From contig CM060964.1 in the NCBI GenBank assembly GCA_030765045.1, positions 277,754,888 to 277,818,887 of the forward strand: DNA of 64,000 nucleotides. The letters run 5' to 3'. This document shows positions 43,879-53,765 of the stretch, in pieces (positions within the stretch are counted from its first letter, which is position 1; every line of letters begins with the position of its first letter). A program made the position numbers and the translations under genes. Under the pieces are notes generated by a model, which was not told the origin of the DNA, searched no databases, and was given only the letters and a program-made list of their open reading frames with translations. The stretch is from Tenodera sinensis. Taxonomy: Eukaryota > Arthropoda > Insecta > Mantodea > Mantidae.

Positions 43879-43947
43879 GCTATACATTGCAGATCGATGG
43901 TTCCTTGTCAAGATTCGCCTTCTGTGAAATGCACATATACAGCTGAG
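43879..43947 (+). CDS. LTA4H: LTA4H exon
   Basis: 69 nt, 23 codons, phase 0 at both ends. Acceptor TCTTTACCAG before 43879, donor GAG|GTGAGA. It encodes AIHCRSMVPCQDSPSVKCTY plus TAE, the segment directly following the alternative exon (SQCE/SHCE then AIHCR). It is one of the most conserved parts of the family and carries substrate-pocket residues. Joined by a 4.2-kb intron to the alternative pair and an 8.5-kb intron to the next exon. Confidence 0.95.
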
Positions 43948-44189
43948 GTGAGAAATTACTCGCAGCAGAATAAGAAAGTGTCATATCTGAACTGCTGCCG
44001 TATAGCAACTGGTATAGGTACTGAAATTTGGGTTATAATGCACATGGTTTATGAAAGAATTATTTCTTAACATCTTGATATTTAACTTACTATAATTGCG
44101 GAATGGAGGTAATACAGTTTAGAGAGTAATATTTGAACTTGGGTGTGATCCATTACCTGTACTACATACCTATAGTAAGCATAAAGAAA

Positions 44190-44400
44190 GTATCGGATTC
44201 CACACAAAAATTTGATACCAAGAATGCAACAAAAAATGCATTTTATGAGGCTTCCATAACCCAAAGCTGGTAAACCATAAGAGATTGACAAAATCTTAGT
44301 ATCAAAATATGCAGATTTCATTAAAGCATATAATTTATACACCAATTTTTGGGGGTGCTACCCATTTCCAAGATATTCTTTGTTATTGGTTTGAATTTTG
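44190..44400 (+). repeat. Dispersed repeat family R, copy 3 (distal part)
   Basis: ACCATAAGAGATTGACAAAA and the following 70 bp match 8300-8385 (ACCATAAGAGATAGACCAAA) with scattered substitutions, ending at a CAAGATATTC block matching AAAGATATTC. Confidence 0.55.
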
Positions 44401-44629
44401 ATTTTCGAGTGGTAAGTCACTATGTGTTTCTTTCTTGTGGTCATGCAAAGTCACTGTACAGCTGTGTGCTTTTTGAAACTTTATTACTTTAGCCTACTGT
44501 ACCCTGAGGGCATAGATGTGTAATGCAACTTTATTTTGATTATCATGAAGTTATCAGAAGAATTAGCCTTTGTAAGAAATAGTTTGTAGGAGAGTAGGTG
44601 AAGAAAGTCATGTTAACGCATTCCTTCCC

Positions 44630-44657
44630 GTTCTCCTTCCCCTTGATCTTGCCCTTG

Positions 44658-44688
<31 letters not shown>

Positions 44689-44985
44689 CGTCACCTCCGC
44701 ATTGCTGATGCCCTCACACCAGTCTTGCCCTTGCCTGCACCTTGCACTCTCCCTCACCTTGCCCAGCACCCTTGCCTCCGCCTCATCCTCGCTTGCTCCC
44801 TTCATTCCTTAGTTCATTCCCTCCCTTCATTCCTTAGTTAATTCCCTCCCTTCATTCCTTAGTTCATTCCTTTGCTCATTCCTTTCATTCCTCCCTTCCC
44901 TCCTCTTCCCTCCAACTTTCCCTCCTGCCTGCCCTTTATCCTACCCTCCCACTTTCCCTCCCACCTCCCTTTCCCCTCCTCCCCC
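44630..44985. repeat. Pyrimidine-rich satellite tract
   Basis: Contains CACCCT hexamers (about 44658-44690), further CCTTGCC-type units, then a CATTCCTTAGTTCATTCCCT minisatellite repeated about three times (44805-44880), and a long C/T tract to about 44990. Strand-asymmetric, so it may adopt non-B structure. No gene. Confidence 0.85.
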
Positions 44986-45118
44986 TTTCCTTAATCAATG
45001 AGATCATTTCAATTATATAACCACCTTTAACCACTATAGTCACATCGCTTTAACTTTAGAAGCAAATTCTAAGGTACCTAACTCATTTACTTAATTTAAT
45101 AAGTACTAATTTCATATT

Positions 45119-45620
45119 TTAATTTAATTTAAAAGGTGAGTTAATTAATAACACTGAACAACACTTACAACATATTTTTCCGGGACGCGTTTCGAAGGTA
45201 ACTTTCCTTCATTATCAACCGGACAATAACTGGGTTTCCATGGTGTTTGATGGTGCAGATGGTGATGCTTCTTCTGGTGTTTCTTCTGGTGGCGGTTCAA
45301 TGAACTTACTGAAAATGTCTCTCTGAGGAATGTCGAAATTAAATACTTGGTTTCTATTTTTTAATATAAAGATTTGTTCCCATGTGGACAGTTCTTGTTT
45401 TCCGGTTATGTGTTTAAGAAGTTTCGGTTCTAGCTTTATGTCATGATTTTTTGTCCAAAAGTGAAATGCAACCGCTGATTTTTCTAATTGTTTACTCTTA
45501 ATGTTTCTAACGTGTTCCTTGGATCTAATTTCTAAATTTCTTTTGGTTTTTCCTATGTATATTTCATTACAATCACTAATTTGATACTTTGAACATTGAA
45601 ACACACATTCATGCTTCAAG
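45119..45620 (-). mobile_element. Penelope-like element, 3' end
   Basis: Minus strand: GIY-YIG coding (45619-45215) followed by a 3' UTR with a stem-loop-type segment AATGAAGGAAAGTTACCTTC and the motif CGAAACGCGTCC (45180-45190). CGAAACGCGT after the stop is a recurring Penelope-like signature. 5'-truncated; the RT is missing. Confidence 0.88.
45215..45619 (-). pseudogene. Penelope GIY-YIG endonuclease, C-terminal fragment
   Basis: 134 open codons: VFQCSKYQISDCNEIYIGKT (CNEIYIGKTKR in place of the GxYIGxT core), KRNLEIRSKEHVRNIKSKQL, SAVAFHFWTKNHDIKLE and WEQIFILKN, ending in a Pro/Glu-rich tail. The order Y-Y-IGKT, R-KEH, SAVA-H--NH, W-R/Q is the Penelope endonuclease. The frame is open, but the protein lacks its first third and the whole RT. 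Confidence 0.85.
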
Positions 45621-46019
45621 ACTGTAGAGGTTAGAAAATAATTGTAACTAAAGAAATGTTCCCTCTTACGTCAGGAAACAAATATACATTGTCTGGGATA
45701 AAAAGCCAAAACACTGGTCGCTTGATTGCAGGGACTTGTTTTTCTTGTTAGTGGGTAAACTAAATGTTTGAATGAGGGCCACCTCTTCAGATTTTATAAA
45801 TGACTTCTAGGTGGCTCTTTTGAGATACATCATTACTATTTTTGCATAATTTGACATTTTGTTATTGTGAAAATGGAGACAGTGTTGCAGTTGACTGGAT
45901 AGATTGTTTATAAGGGACATTTTAAAAAAACAATATTGTGGAAACATAAAAATTTAACAGGAAGCTTTTCCTTGGATGTTTGTAAGACTCTTAGTAAAGG
46001 CCTACCTTTGCAGCAATGA

Positions 46020-46960
46020 TTATAATTATTTTATTTAACTTTTGGTAATGAAGCACCAACAGAATGGATTGTTTACAGTTGGTTTACAGAATTTTGTTAT
46101 GGCCATGCATCTGTCAGTGATGAATTTTGTGTAGGTCAATAAAAAATGGCTGTTATTTCAAACAGCATTGAATGATGTGTGGGCAACATGATTGACGAAA
46201 ATGGACATGTGCCCTACAATGAGAAACAAGCACCCTTAAGCATGCAGACATTTGATTTTCGATGAACGTTTAACTGTGAAAACAATCTATTACTGAGGGA
46301 TTCTGTATAATTTTACCAAACCTCAAAAAAAAAACACTTGTGTTATTAATTTTATTGGTGTATGGGAAGCTCACAAAATTTTACTAAGAAACTGTAAAAT
46401 TGCTTTACAACATTGTAACAGGTGACAAAAATTGGATATATTTGTATGAACTGGAAACCAAGCAACAATTCACTATGCTCCAAGGTGAACTGAGTCCCAC
46501 AAAAGTTGTTCATGAAGCACTTCCAAGAAAAAAATAATTTATTTGTTCAGTTGTATTGGTCAGGTTACAACCATTCCTTTAAGGATTAAAGAACAGTTAG
46601 TACTAAACGTTATACAACAATTTATTTTCCAGACAGTGTCAGCTTTCACACAACATGCCAAACAGTTGATTATTTGAACAATAAATCCATTGAATTAATG
46701 TCTCGCTATTCCTATTCGTCTGATTTATTGCCTAACAGTTTTTCTTTGCTTTTGAATGTCAAACAAAACTGTATGGACAGTGATTTTCAAGAAGCTGCTG
46801 AAGCCTTTAAAAACCATGTGTTTGAGATACCAACTTCAAAGCAGAAAATATTTTTTGAGAATGGGTTTGAAAATGTGCAAATGTGTATAAATCTTAAGGC
46901 TGAATATTTTGAAAAGCAACAAAACAGTTTGTTTTATCTTTCCTAATTTTTGTAAAAACT
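46020..46960 (+). pseudogene. mariner transposase remnant
   Basis: Plus strand, many stops. Recognisable blocks: WFTEFCYGHASVSDEF (helix-turn-helix end), TGDKNWIYLYELETKQQF (first catalytic Asp in TGDKNW) and LQGELSPTKVVHE; 46674-46946 then gives SRYSYSSDLLPNSFSLLLNV (SPDLAPND-type box, final Asp degraded), AAEAFKNHVFEIPTSKQKIF and NVQMCINLKAEYFEKQ (C-terminus). Order and spacing fit a full-length mariner transposase of about 345 residues. Inactive. Confidence 0.85.
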
Positions 46961-47329
46961 TAAATGATGGGCCTCATACTATGATATTTATTCAATTTTT
47001 TCTTTAATAGGAACTGTTCAGTGTTGTGCATCATTAAATGTGATCTAGTACTCTGTGTTTTGCTCTCTCTTAGGTAATAACAGTATATTATCTTCTAATT
47101 TGGGATTTTGCATATGCAATGTAATAAATAAATAGATAGGAAAACACTTTCTACTTACTTTGACACTTGATCACACACCTTGTAACATTTTTTTTTTTTT
47201 TTTAAATGCACACCTATCTCATAAAGGTATTAATTTTGGTATCAAAGTTTACCCAGGGTCACTTTTTTTTCTGCCTTCTGATTTTGATGAATTCTAACAC
47301 TTCTTCAAATATTGCATTCTACTTAGTAT

Positions 47330-47460
47330 TTAACCTATTACAAACAGGAAGTATTCCATCCAAAAATTCAGTCTTGCTGTTTTACTGGAAATACATATTT
47401 TGAGGATTGTGTTCCCTATAAATGCATTTATTTGTTTTCAGTCAGTCAAAAAATTACCTC
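47330..47460 (+). repeat. Dispersed repeat family R, copy 4
   Basis: AGGAAGTATTCCATCCAAAA and the following CTGGAAATACATATTTTGAG match 7870-7940 (GAGGAAGTATTATATTCCACCC, CCAGAAATATATGTTTTGAG). Confidence 0.6.
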
Positions 47461-47984
47461 AAATGGTCCATTAAGCTCTTTAAATAGCAGAACCTATGAA
47501 AGGAATGCATGGTATGCCAGTCATAATGAATACCAGGAAAGCAGCAAGAAGAAGGAAGTAGGTCAGGACCCATGAGCTATTTTTCCTCACGTGCTTCTTC
47601 TTGTGATGCTGAAAATATGCAAGAGATAAGGCATGTAATCCAGAGATAGGAAGATATTCAGTTCTGTTAACAAATAAAATAATTATGCAAATAACCTATT
47701 AGTTCGTTGTTAAACTTGTTAAAGAGAGCTTCAGTACTCGTGCTGATTTATTTATCATGCCAAAATTAAGTGAATCATTGAGTATTGAATTACAAAGTTG
47801 TGTTTGTGAATTTGGCTCAGATGCACTTTCTACTGATGGAACGATATTCTTCTGAAAAATCTGTGAAAATCCATTAATCATGGGGAAAAAAGTTCTTTGT
47901 AACTCAACATTTCACGGCAGCAAAACACAAATATAAGATTTGTAAAATAGTTGGGCCTAAGGCCACTTTAATATGACAACCATT

Positions 47985-48405
47985 GTAGTATACAACAGAG
48001 AATCTCATTGTTCCCTGGATCTGTGCAAAGCTTTCTTGGAATCTGGAATCTGGAATTCTGTTCTGAATACTGGAAAACCAATCCCTGTCTGTTTCTGCAG
48101 AAGTAGGCACACTAAAGAAGAGATTCCATCAGAATCCACCCTAAGAAAAACTTTCTGATTTGAAGAGGCTCTGCAGATGATTGGAAAATGAAGTTGTAGA
48201 AAAGAAAGTCTGGTTCTCCATTAATAAAATAACTGATTCAATGGATTATTACATGGCCAATGTCATCATCAGAACCATGAAATCAACCCAAGCTGACCCT
48301 ACATTACTTCTTTTGACAACGGAGGAGATGGAAAGAGCAAATAATTCCACAGTGGCACGATTCTTTACAAATTCCTTAATGCTACTCCGACCACCAGTTT
48401 GACTT
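47985..48405 (+). pseudogene. hAT transposase, N-terminal/central part
   Basis: Reads SHCSLDLCKAFLESGIWNSV, then EIPSESTLRKTF, EKKVWFSINKITDSMDYYMA and RANNSTVARFFTNSLMLLRP. This is the pattern FF-DLC-AF--A-IP...IPDESTLRKNY...KIWVSIDETTD--GRYVAN...ANHSTIAKLF of CGGBP1-like hAT proteins. The catalytic Asp of SIDETTD is Asn here (SINKITD). The reading frame is lost at about 48405, where the minus-strand element begins. Confidence 0.8.
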
Positions 48406-49645
48406 TGTTCCTACCTTACAAAAGGCCATGTCTCCAACACCAATTATGCCTTATTCATTGTCCTTTCATCCGAGCAAATGCTCTCCACCTCAGTTTCCAC
48501 TGGAGAAGGTCTTACTTAGTGCAATCATGTCCAGAAGTTCCCACTCCTCTTTACAAGCTTTCCAAAGACCATCAAGCGTTCGAGGGCACCTACCTTCCAT
48601 TTCCCTTTTCAAGAGTCCAAAGGTATAAAAATCCATCGGAGAGGCGTCAGATGATTTCACTGGGATGTTGCTGAATGGAATAGCATGTATTTCAGTTTCA
48701 TACTCCATTCTTTGCAAGAATGCAAGAGTTGAAAAAGAAGTGTGACTGGATGCCTTATCTTGGTGCACCCATACTTTGATTTGGTCTCTCCCATAGACAG
48801 CCAGGATTTCAGTCTGGTAAATTGGGGTGAGAACTGCATCCTGATAATACTTGGAATTGATTTTTGCCTTTTTAGCAACTCAACGAATGATGAGTTTTCC
48901 ATTATACCAGCAACCAGCGATGACTATAAATCCCTTTGAGAAATTTTCTCTACATACTATTTTAGAAAATTTTTTCCACCCTGTGGTCAGTAGTAAATTG
49001 CACAGGGCTTGTTGCAGTCACTAAAATACACGTATGCTTTATCTAATGTGACCACACATTTCCATTTTTCTCCTGCCAGGTGCTTCTCATAGAACTTCCT
49101 GATGTTGGTGTGATGTTCAAAGATGTGGCATGGCAAAACAACTTATGAACTTCACCTTTGTGACGTTTTTCCATGTTTAAATCTTTGTTTATAATGATGT
49201 TAAAGTTTCAATTTGTTTGCAATGGTCCACTGAATGGCTGGATTACTGCCAGAGATGAGGGCATTGATCTTCCTTATCACCTCTGGAGAGCAGTAGCAGG
49301 TTGTGGGTTTGCTTGTTTTCTTCCTTTTGGAATTAGCCCCATGTGACACTTTCCCTTTTTATTCAACACTGAGCTAGCCCCATACTTTGACATGACAAAA
49401 GTTTGCTTCTTGCATACTTCAATAATAGCAGATCTACACTGTGAATCAGAAATGGCAGTAATGTAGGCTTCTCAATATGGTTCAGTTTGCTTAGGCATAA
49501 TGAGAGCCACACACGTCCTACTGCTTTGAAGACAGTACAGCAGTTGACTTTTTTGTCTCGCAAATGCTGGGCCTTGCTGCATGCACAGAAATACAGCAAT
49601 CACATTTACAATTTGTAATCAGAGATCAGAAACAACCATCCATAC
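48406..49645 (-). mobile_element. IS630/Tc1/mariner-superfamily element nested in the hAT
   Basis: Bounds are inferred from where hAT coding stops (about 48405) and resumes (DDILPFVTD near 49650). It contains a minus-strand transposase remnant. I could not confirm terminal inverted repeats or a TA duplication by eye. Confidence 0.65.
48480..49320 (-). pseudogene. DDE transposase remnant (IS630/mariner superfamily)
   Basis: Minus strand order: a helix-turn-helix-like N-terminus near 49300-49200 (KINALISG...AIQWTIANKLKL), WKCVVTLDKAYVYFSDCNKP (first catalytic Asp region, about 49060), a MENSSFVELLKRQKS segment in place of the usual GISxxG, MHQDKASSHTSFSTLAFLQR (second Asp, 48768 on), FSNIPVKSSDASPMDFYTFG (third Asp: KSSDASPMDF) and TLDGLWKACKEEWELL at the C-terminus. 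The DASPMDF block resembles a multicopy insect family related to mariner; the subfamily is undetermined. Several frameshifts. Confidence 0.82.
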
Positions 49646-49649
49646 TGCA

Positions 49650-50475
49650 TGATGATATCCTCCCTTTTGTCACAGATGGGGGACAACTTGCATGAAAAAT
49701 ACAGCTACAGCCATAAAAATTTTCTTCCTGAGAATGCTCTATCTCACATGTGTAGCCCATGGGATGCACAGTCACTGAAGAAATAAGAAGTTTGCATCCT
49801 CTTGTGGATAAGTTGGTTTCAAACACCAAGAATGTCCTCCTAAAATCATCCTCCAGAAGGCAGGCTTTTAAGGACGTCGCACCAGAGCTCACTTTATCTC
49901 CACAACCAGTTTTCACCAGGTGTGGAATCTGGGTCTGTGCAGCCACATATTATAGCAACAATTTTGGCAAGATATTTGATGGTTTTGATGCTCTCTCAGA
50001 AGACGAAGCTGTTTCAGTTTGCAGGTAAAGAAGTTATTGGGCAATGAAGAGCTTGCCAATGATCTGGTGTTTATAGCAGTTTATAGTTTAGTGACCTACT
50101 GTAAGCAATCTTGAAGTTGAAGGAAAAAGGTGATACGCTAGTGTCATCCTAGTAATCTTTGAAGGTATAATAAAACAACTGCTGCAAGTATCAAGATAGT
50201 ATGAAAGAAGTGTTAATGAAAAGTGCGAATGTGTTGTAAGTGCTAATGCGAGCCTAGAAAAATGTTTGTGATGTCCTGCAAGGTGAATGTCCTGTTGTAA
50301 TTGATATCAGTCCTTCCAAAATAACTTGTTTTAAATATGCTCCAGCGGCTTCAGTGGAAGTAGAACATTCTTTTTCCATGATGAAAAAATTCTCTATGAC
50401 AGCTAACACTATGGAAAAAACATCTTGTTTGTGCTTACAATTGAGAAAACTAACAGTGAGTACTTTGTGATATAT
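49650..50475 (+). pseudogene. hAT transposase, central/C-terminal part
   Basis: Resumes with DDILPFVTD and AIKIFFLRMLYLTCVAHGMH (catalytic-domain His/Cys region CVAHG-H), then EEIRSLHPLVDKLVSNTKNV, SSSRRQAFKDVAPELTLSPQ and RCGIWVCAATYYSNNF; the C-terminal dimerisation block is at about 50335-50450 (KYAPAASVEVEHSFSMMKKF). Frames change several times. It forms one protein with 47985-48405. Confidence 0.82.
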
Positions 50476-50670
50476 ATTTTATTAATTGCCTTAAATAGCT
50501 GTTTTCATTAATAAAGAATGGGATTACTCTCTGTTTTTATGTTTACTAAATGCCTATTTTAATTACATTACTGCCTATTTTGCGTATTTTAAGTGCCTTT
50601 TTGCCTGCCTATTTTAACCAAAATGAATGCCTGAACTTATGGGCTCTAATGTTGACTATACAATGTAACT

Positions 50671-51495
50671 TCCTCTTATGTCTGGTATTAGAGTTTAGAA
50701 TATAACATAAAATTAATAATAACATGTTGAAAAATAATTTGTGGGACACATACAAAGGACAACACATTCCCATTTGCAATTTTAGCACTTTGATAAAAAA
50801 TTATGAAACACCATTTTGCTATTGATAACTGCTTTAACTGTATGCAGGAGTAAAATTTAATATCAGAATAGCAAGAATCAAGATGAGGCATTTTATGCTT
50901 GAAGATAATGAAATACTGAATATCCTATTTTTTAAATTTATTTAATGTTGCTTTAACTTATGTGTCATATCGCGCCAGTTTTACAGTGAAATTCCAGATT
51001 TAATATTTTTACTTAATATTTAGATATATGCAATAAAAAGGAGAAGGAAACCACTGACATGGTTTTGTCTAGAGATGTGGAAATTAAGGGGCAAAGGAGA
51101 AATTTGTTGAAAGGCTTATGCCCAATCTGTGGGGATAATAGAGACAGAGCATATTTTGATGGGATATGAAGGAACCAATGAATGGAGAAAAATATTGATC
51201 AAGGAGAAATGGTAGGTGCAATAGAATTGTAGCAATAACATGTTCAAAGATCGGTACGAGTTAAAGCAATTGGGAGAATTTCTTTGGAATGTTAGAATGA
51301 ATTGGAAATGGTATGTTGACAAACACATAATATGATAATTTTATTATGATGAAACAGGGGTGTTGAAAATATCATATGCAGAAGAGAAAATAAATTGTAA
51401 TTGTGGAAGGTATATGGGAAAGGCAACCAGGGCCAGCTCCCATAAACTCTACATGTATTGAATTTGGTACTAAATAAACATCATTATCATTGTCA
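50671..51495. other. LTA4H intron, no recognisable insert
   Basis: AT-rich, no supported gene or repeat. 51040-51480 has a coding-like look (GDMVGAIEL, EWKWYVDKHI on the plus strand) reminiscent of the C-terminal part of non-LTR elements, but too decayed to assign. Confidence 0.4.
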
Positions 51496-51690
51496 TATCT
51501 TTACCTTGGCCCACCTCCATGGTGCAAGGTTACTATGTCTGCCTCACATTCAAGAGGCCCCAAGTTCATATCTCAGTCTGGGTTAGTTACCTGGATAAGG
51601 TTTTTTCTAGGATTTTCCCTTATTCTGAAAAGATGAATGTCAGGTTACTTTAAGCTCTATGGATCCCAGACACATTTGAGAATAGTCTCA
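51496..51690 (+). mobile_element. tRNA-related SINE
   Basis: The head, TTGGCCCACCTCCATGGTGC, is followed by TCTGCCTCACATTCAAGAGG and a B-box-like AGTTCATATCTCAGT, then a body with GGATAAGGTTTTTTCTAGG and TTTCCCTTATTC. The tRNA-like boxes are degraded; the assignment rests on overall structure. Confidence 0.55.
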
Positions 51691-52154
51691 CTCATTTTGA
51701 TTTTTTATCATCTGATATGACATATCTGGTTAAAAACATGTTAAATATATCAAATACTTTACATGGTATGTTAAATAATTTAAGCATTTTAAGTATTCAA
51801 ATATTCAATGTGGACCTCACAGAGGTAAACAGACAATAGTTGTTTGAAAATAAGGTCACAACCTTATCCAAGTCAACAATTCAATATATAATTCATAAAG
51901 CTATTTTACTTTCTGCATTTGTAATTCATTGTTACTTGAAAATGGCTGAACTAATCCTGATCTATCATACCTACTGCTTTAATTTTTTCTTCCTTTTTTT
52001 CTTTCATTCACTTATACCCTGCCTTTAACTACAATGGTCTTATTGGCAGTCTTTTACCTTTGGAACATATTGCCAATGACACTTGTATTAACTCTCATGC
52101 AGTTCTCATTGTACTTCTTTGGGTTTTATACATTAGATCACAATATGTTTACAC

Positions 52155-52275
52155 TCTCATTCATACTTCCAGACTCCAGGGAGAATAGCTAATAATCTTG
52201 GCTAGAGAAAAATTCCCACCTCCCAGCCAGAAATCAAACCCAAGACCCTTTGCACAGCAGTCCTCTAAAATTTGA
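52155..52275 (-). mobile_element. SINE remnant
   Basis: The minus strand has TGCAAAGGGTCTTGGGTTTG followed by ATTTCTGGCTGGGAGGTGGG: a B-box-like GGTTTGATTTC and the start of a body. Short and decayed. Confidence 0.45.
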
Positions 52276-52408
52276 GATACATTAAGATATAATTGCCTAT
52301 TTTATCAGCTCTGAAATATACTGTTGAGAAGTATGGAATGTAGCAGGTTAATTTTAAGATTGCAGTGTTTTCTGCGGCTGGTGTTACATCTTTAAATTTC
52401 TATTACAG

Positions 52409-52636
52409 ATCACAGCTCCTGCAGAATTAACTGTGCTTATGAGTGCAAAACGCATTGGTGAACCTGTTGTTGCATCAGATGGCAAGAAATTACATAAATT
52501 TGAACAGCCTATTCCCATACCCGTATATCTAATTGCCATTGCAGTGGGATGTTTGGAATCTAGGAAAATTGGACCTCGATCCCATGTTTGGTCAGAGAAG
52601 GAAATGGTGGAGAAAGCTGCTTATGAATTTGGTGAG
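52409..52636 (+). CDS. LTA4H: LTA4H exon
   Basis: 228 nt, 76 codons, phase 0 at both ends. Acceptor TTTCTATTACAG, donor GAG|GTATGT. It encodes ITAPAELTVLMSAKRIGEPV, then FEQPIPIPVYLIAIAVGCLE and RKIGPRSHVWSEKEMVEKAA, matching the family pattern V-VP-ELVALMSA...KF-Q--PIP-YLIAL-VG-LESR-IGPR--VWSEKE-VEKSAYEF. This ends the N-terminal beta domain. The frame is open and the conserved IGPR and VWSEKE motifs are intact, so the exon is under constraint. Confidence 0.96.
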
Positions 52637-53325
52637 GTATGTTTAATATAAGTTTAAGACAAAATTATTGTATAGAAAATGGACAAAGATTTATCTCTCT
52701 GGAGTTTGAGGATTTCCATTCAAAATAAAATATTCTTCATTGCTTATTACCACAGCTTAAATATGCATGTACTGTGTTGCATTTGCAACTCAAGAGAGAG
52801 GGAGAGAGATAGATATTCATACAGCAAATCTGGTCTTTTGATACTAAGCGACCATTTATACTGAAAATTGAGCATTAGTGCAATGTAAAGCTTAACACGA
52901 GAGAACAAATTGTTAAATCTACTGCAGGTCCTGCATGAGCAATTCTAGCTGAAAGAGGAGGATAAACAGTTCAACATGTTGTCATTCACAATGATACATG
53001 GAAAAACAAAAACAGCAGTCAGTTGCAAGAGAGTGACAAACAACTGAGCTAATATGGTGACCTGCAAAGCAGCCTCTGATATACACACAACAAAAGAAGT
53101 TATATACAGATATCAAAATAAACATGAGCCAGATATCTGGTTAAAGAATGTTAAATATGCAATAAAAGCACCATCTACCATAACAATTTGTTTTGCTATC
53201 ATTTTTATGGGTATCCTAGTGATTCCTGGCCCATGATCTTATACAGGAAGGCAGTTAGGGAGTGAACACATAACAGAAGTAAGATAGTTGAATAACGTGA
53301 TGAAAATCGCTCTCTGACTAGTTTC
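52637..53325. other. LTA4H intron
   Basis: Contains a short GAGAGA-rich tract at 52792-52810. No gene recognised. The frame 53054-53236 is open but resembles nothing I know. Confidence 0.5.
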
Positions 53326-53329
53326 TTAT
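53326..53329. repeat. TTAT target duplication (left) of the 4.6-kb DNA transposon
   Basis: TTAT directly before the inverted repeat; repeated at 57958-57961 directly after the other end. Confidence 0.75.
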
Positions 53330-53765
53330 CGCTCCTCCCAAGGAAGAAGATCGTAACTCACTTTTCATAACTTTTCAGGAGAGCAAAAACAAAGTTTGAA
53401 GAACAATGAAAAATCACTGTTTTCATATTTGGGTCTGAAGTTAAGTTATTAGTACTCATTATGTATCTGTTAATAGTGTATTAATATTAACCTTATCAGA
53501 ATTAAATTACTGAAGCTATTTTATTTTTTCCATTACAAGGTGTGAAGTTTTTTGAGTTACGATGTTTTTCCGCAGAAATTATGAAAAAAGTCGAGTTACA
53601 TTAGAGTTTTTTTTATTAAAAATAAAATAAAGTAATCTCTACTTGCAGCAAAGAACAGCTTTAATTGTATCAACTCTTAGTACTTTCAACACAGTACAAA
53701 CAAACATAAAAAGGACACATTTTTAAAAGAACTGTCGAACTGAACATTAGATTTTACATCATACT

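Larger units (their letters stand above)
47960..50670 (+). mobile_element. hAT transposon, interrupted by a minus-strand IS630/mariner-type element
   Basis: Coding blocks on the plus strand before (47985-48405) and after (about 49650-50475) an insert of about 1.2 kb together read as one hAT transposase. The right end has repeats of TGCCTATTTTAA-like units (50560-50630) and a terminus TTATGGGCTCTAAT, similar to the ATTAGGGCTTGG terminus at 7423. The left terminus was not found. Confidence 0.8.

Noticed and set aside
44636..44700. Telomeric repeat
   Set aside because: The unit is CACCCT with changes, not the insect TTAGG/CCTAA repeat.
48490..49320. A host SETMAR-type gene
   Set aside because: Only a broken transposase is present, without a SET domain, nested in another transposon.
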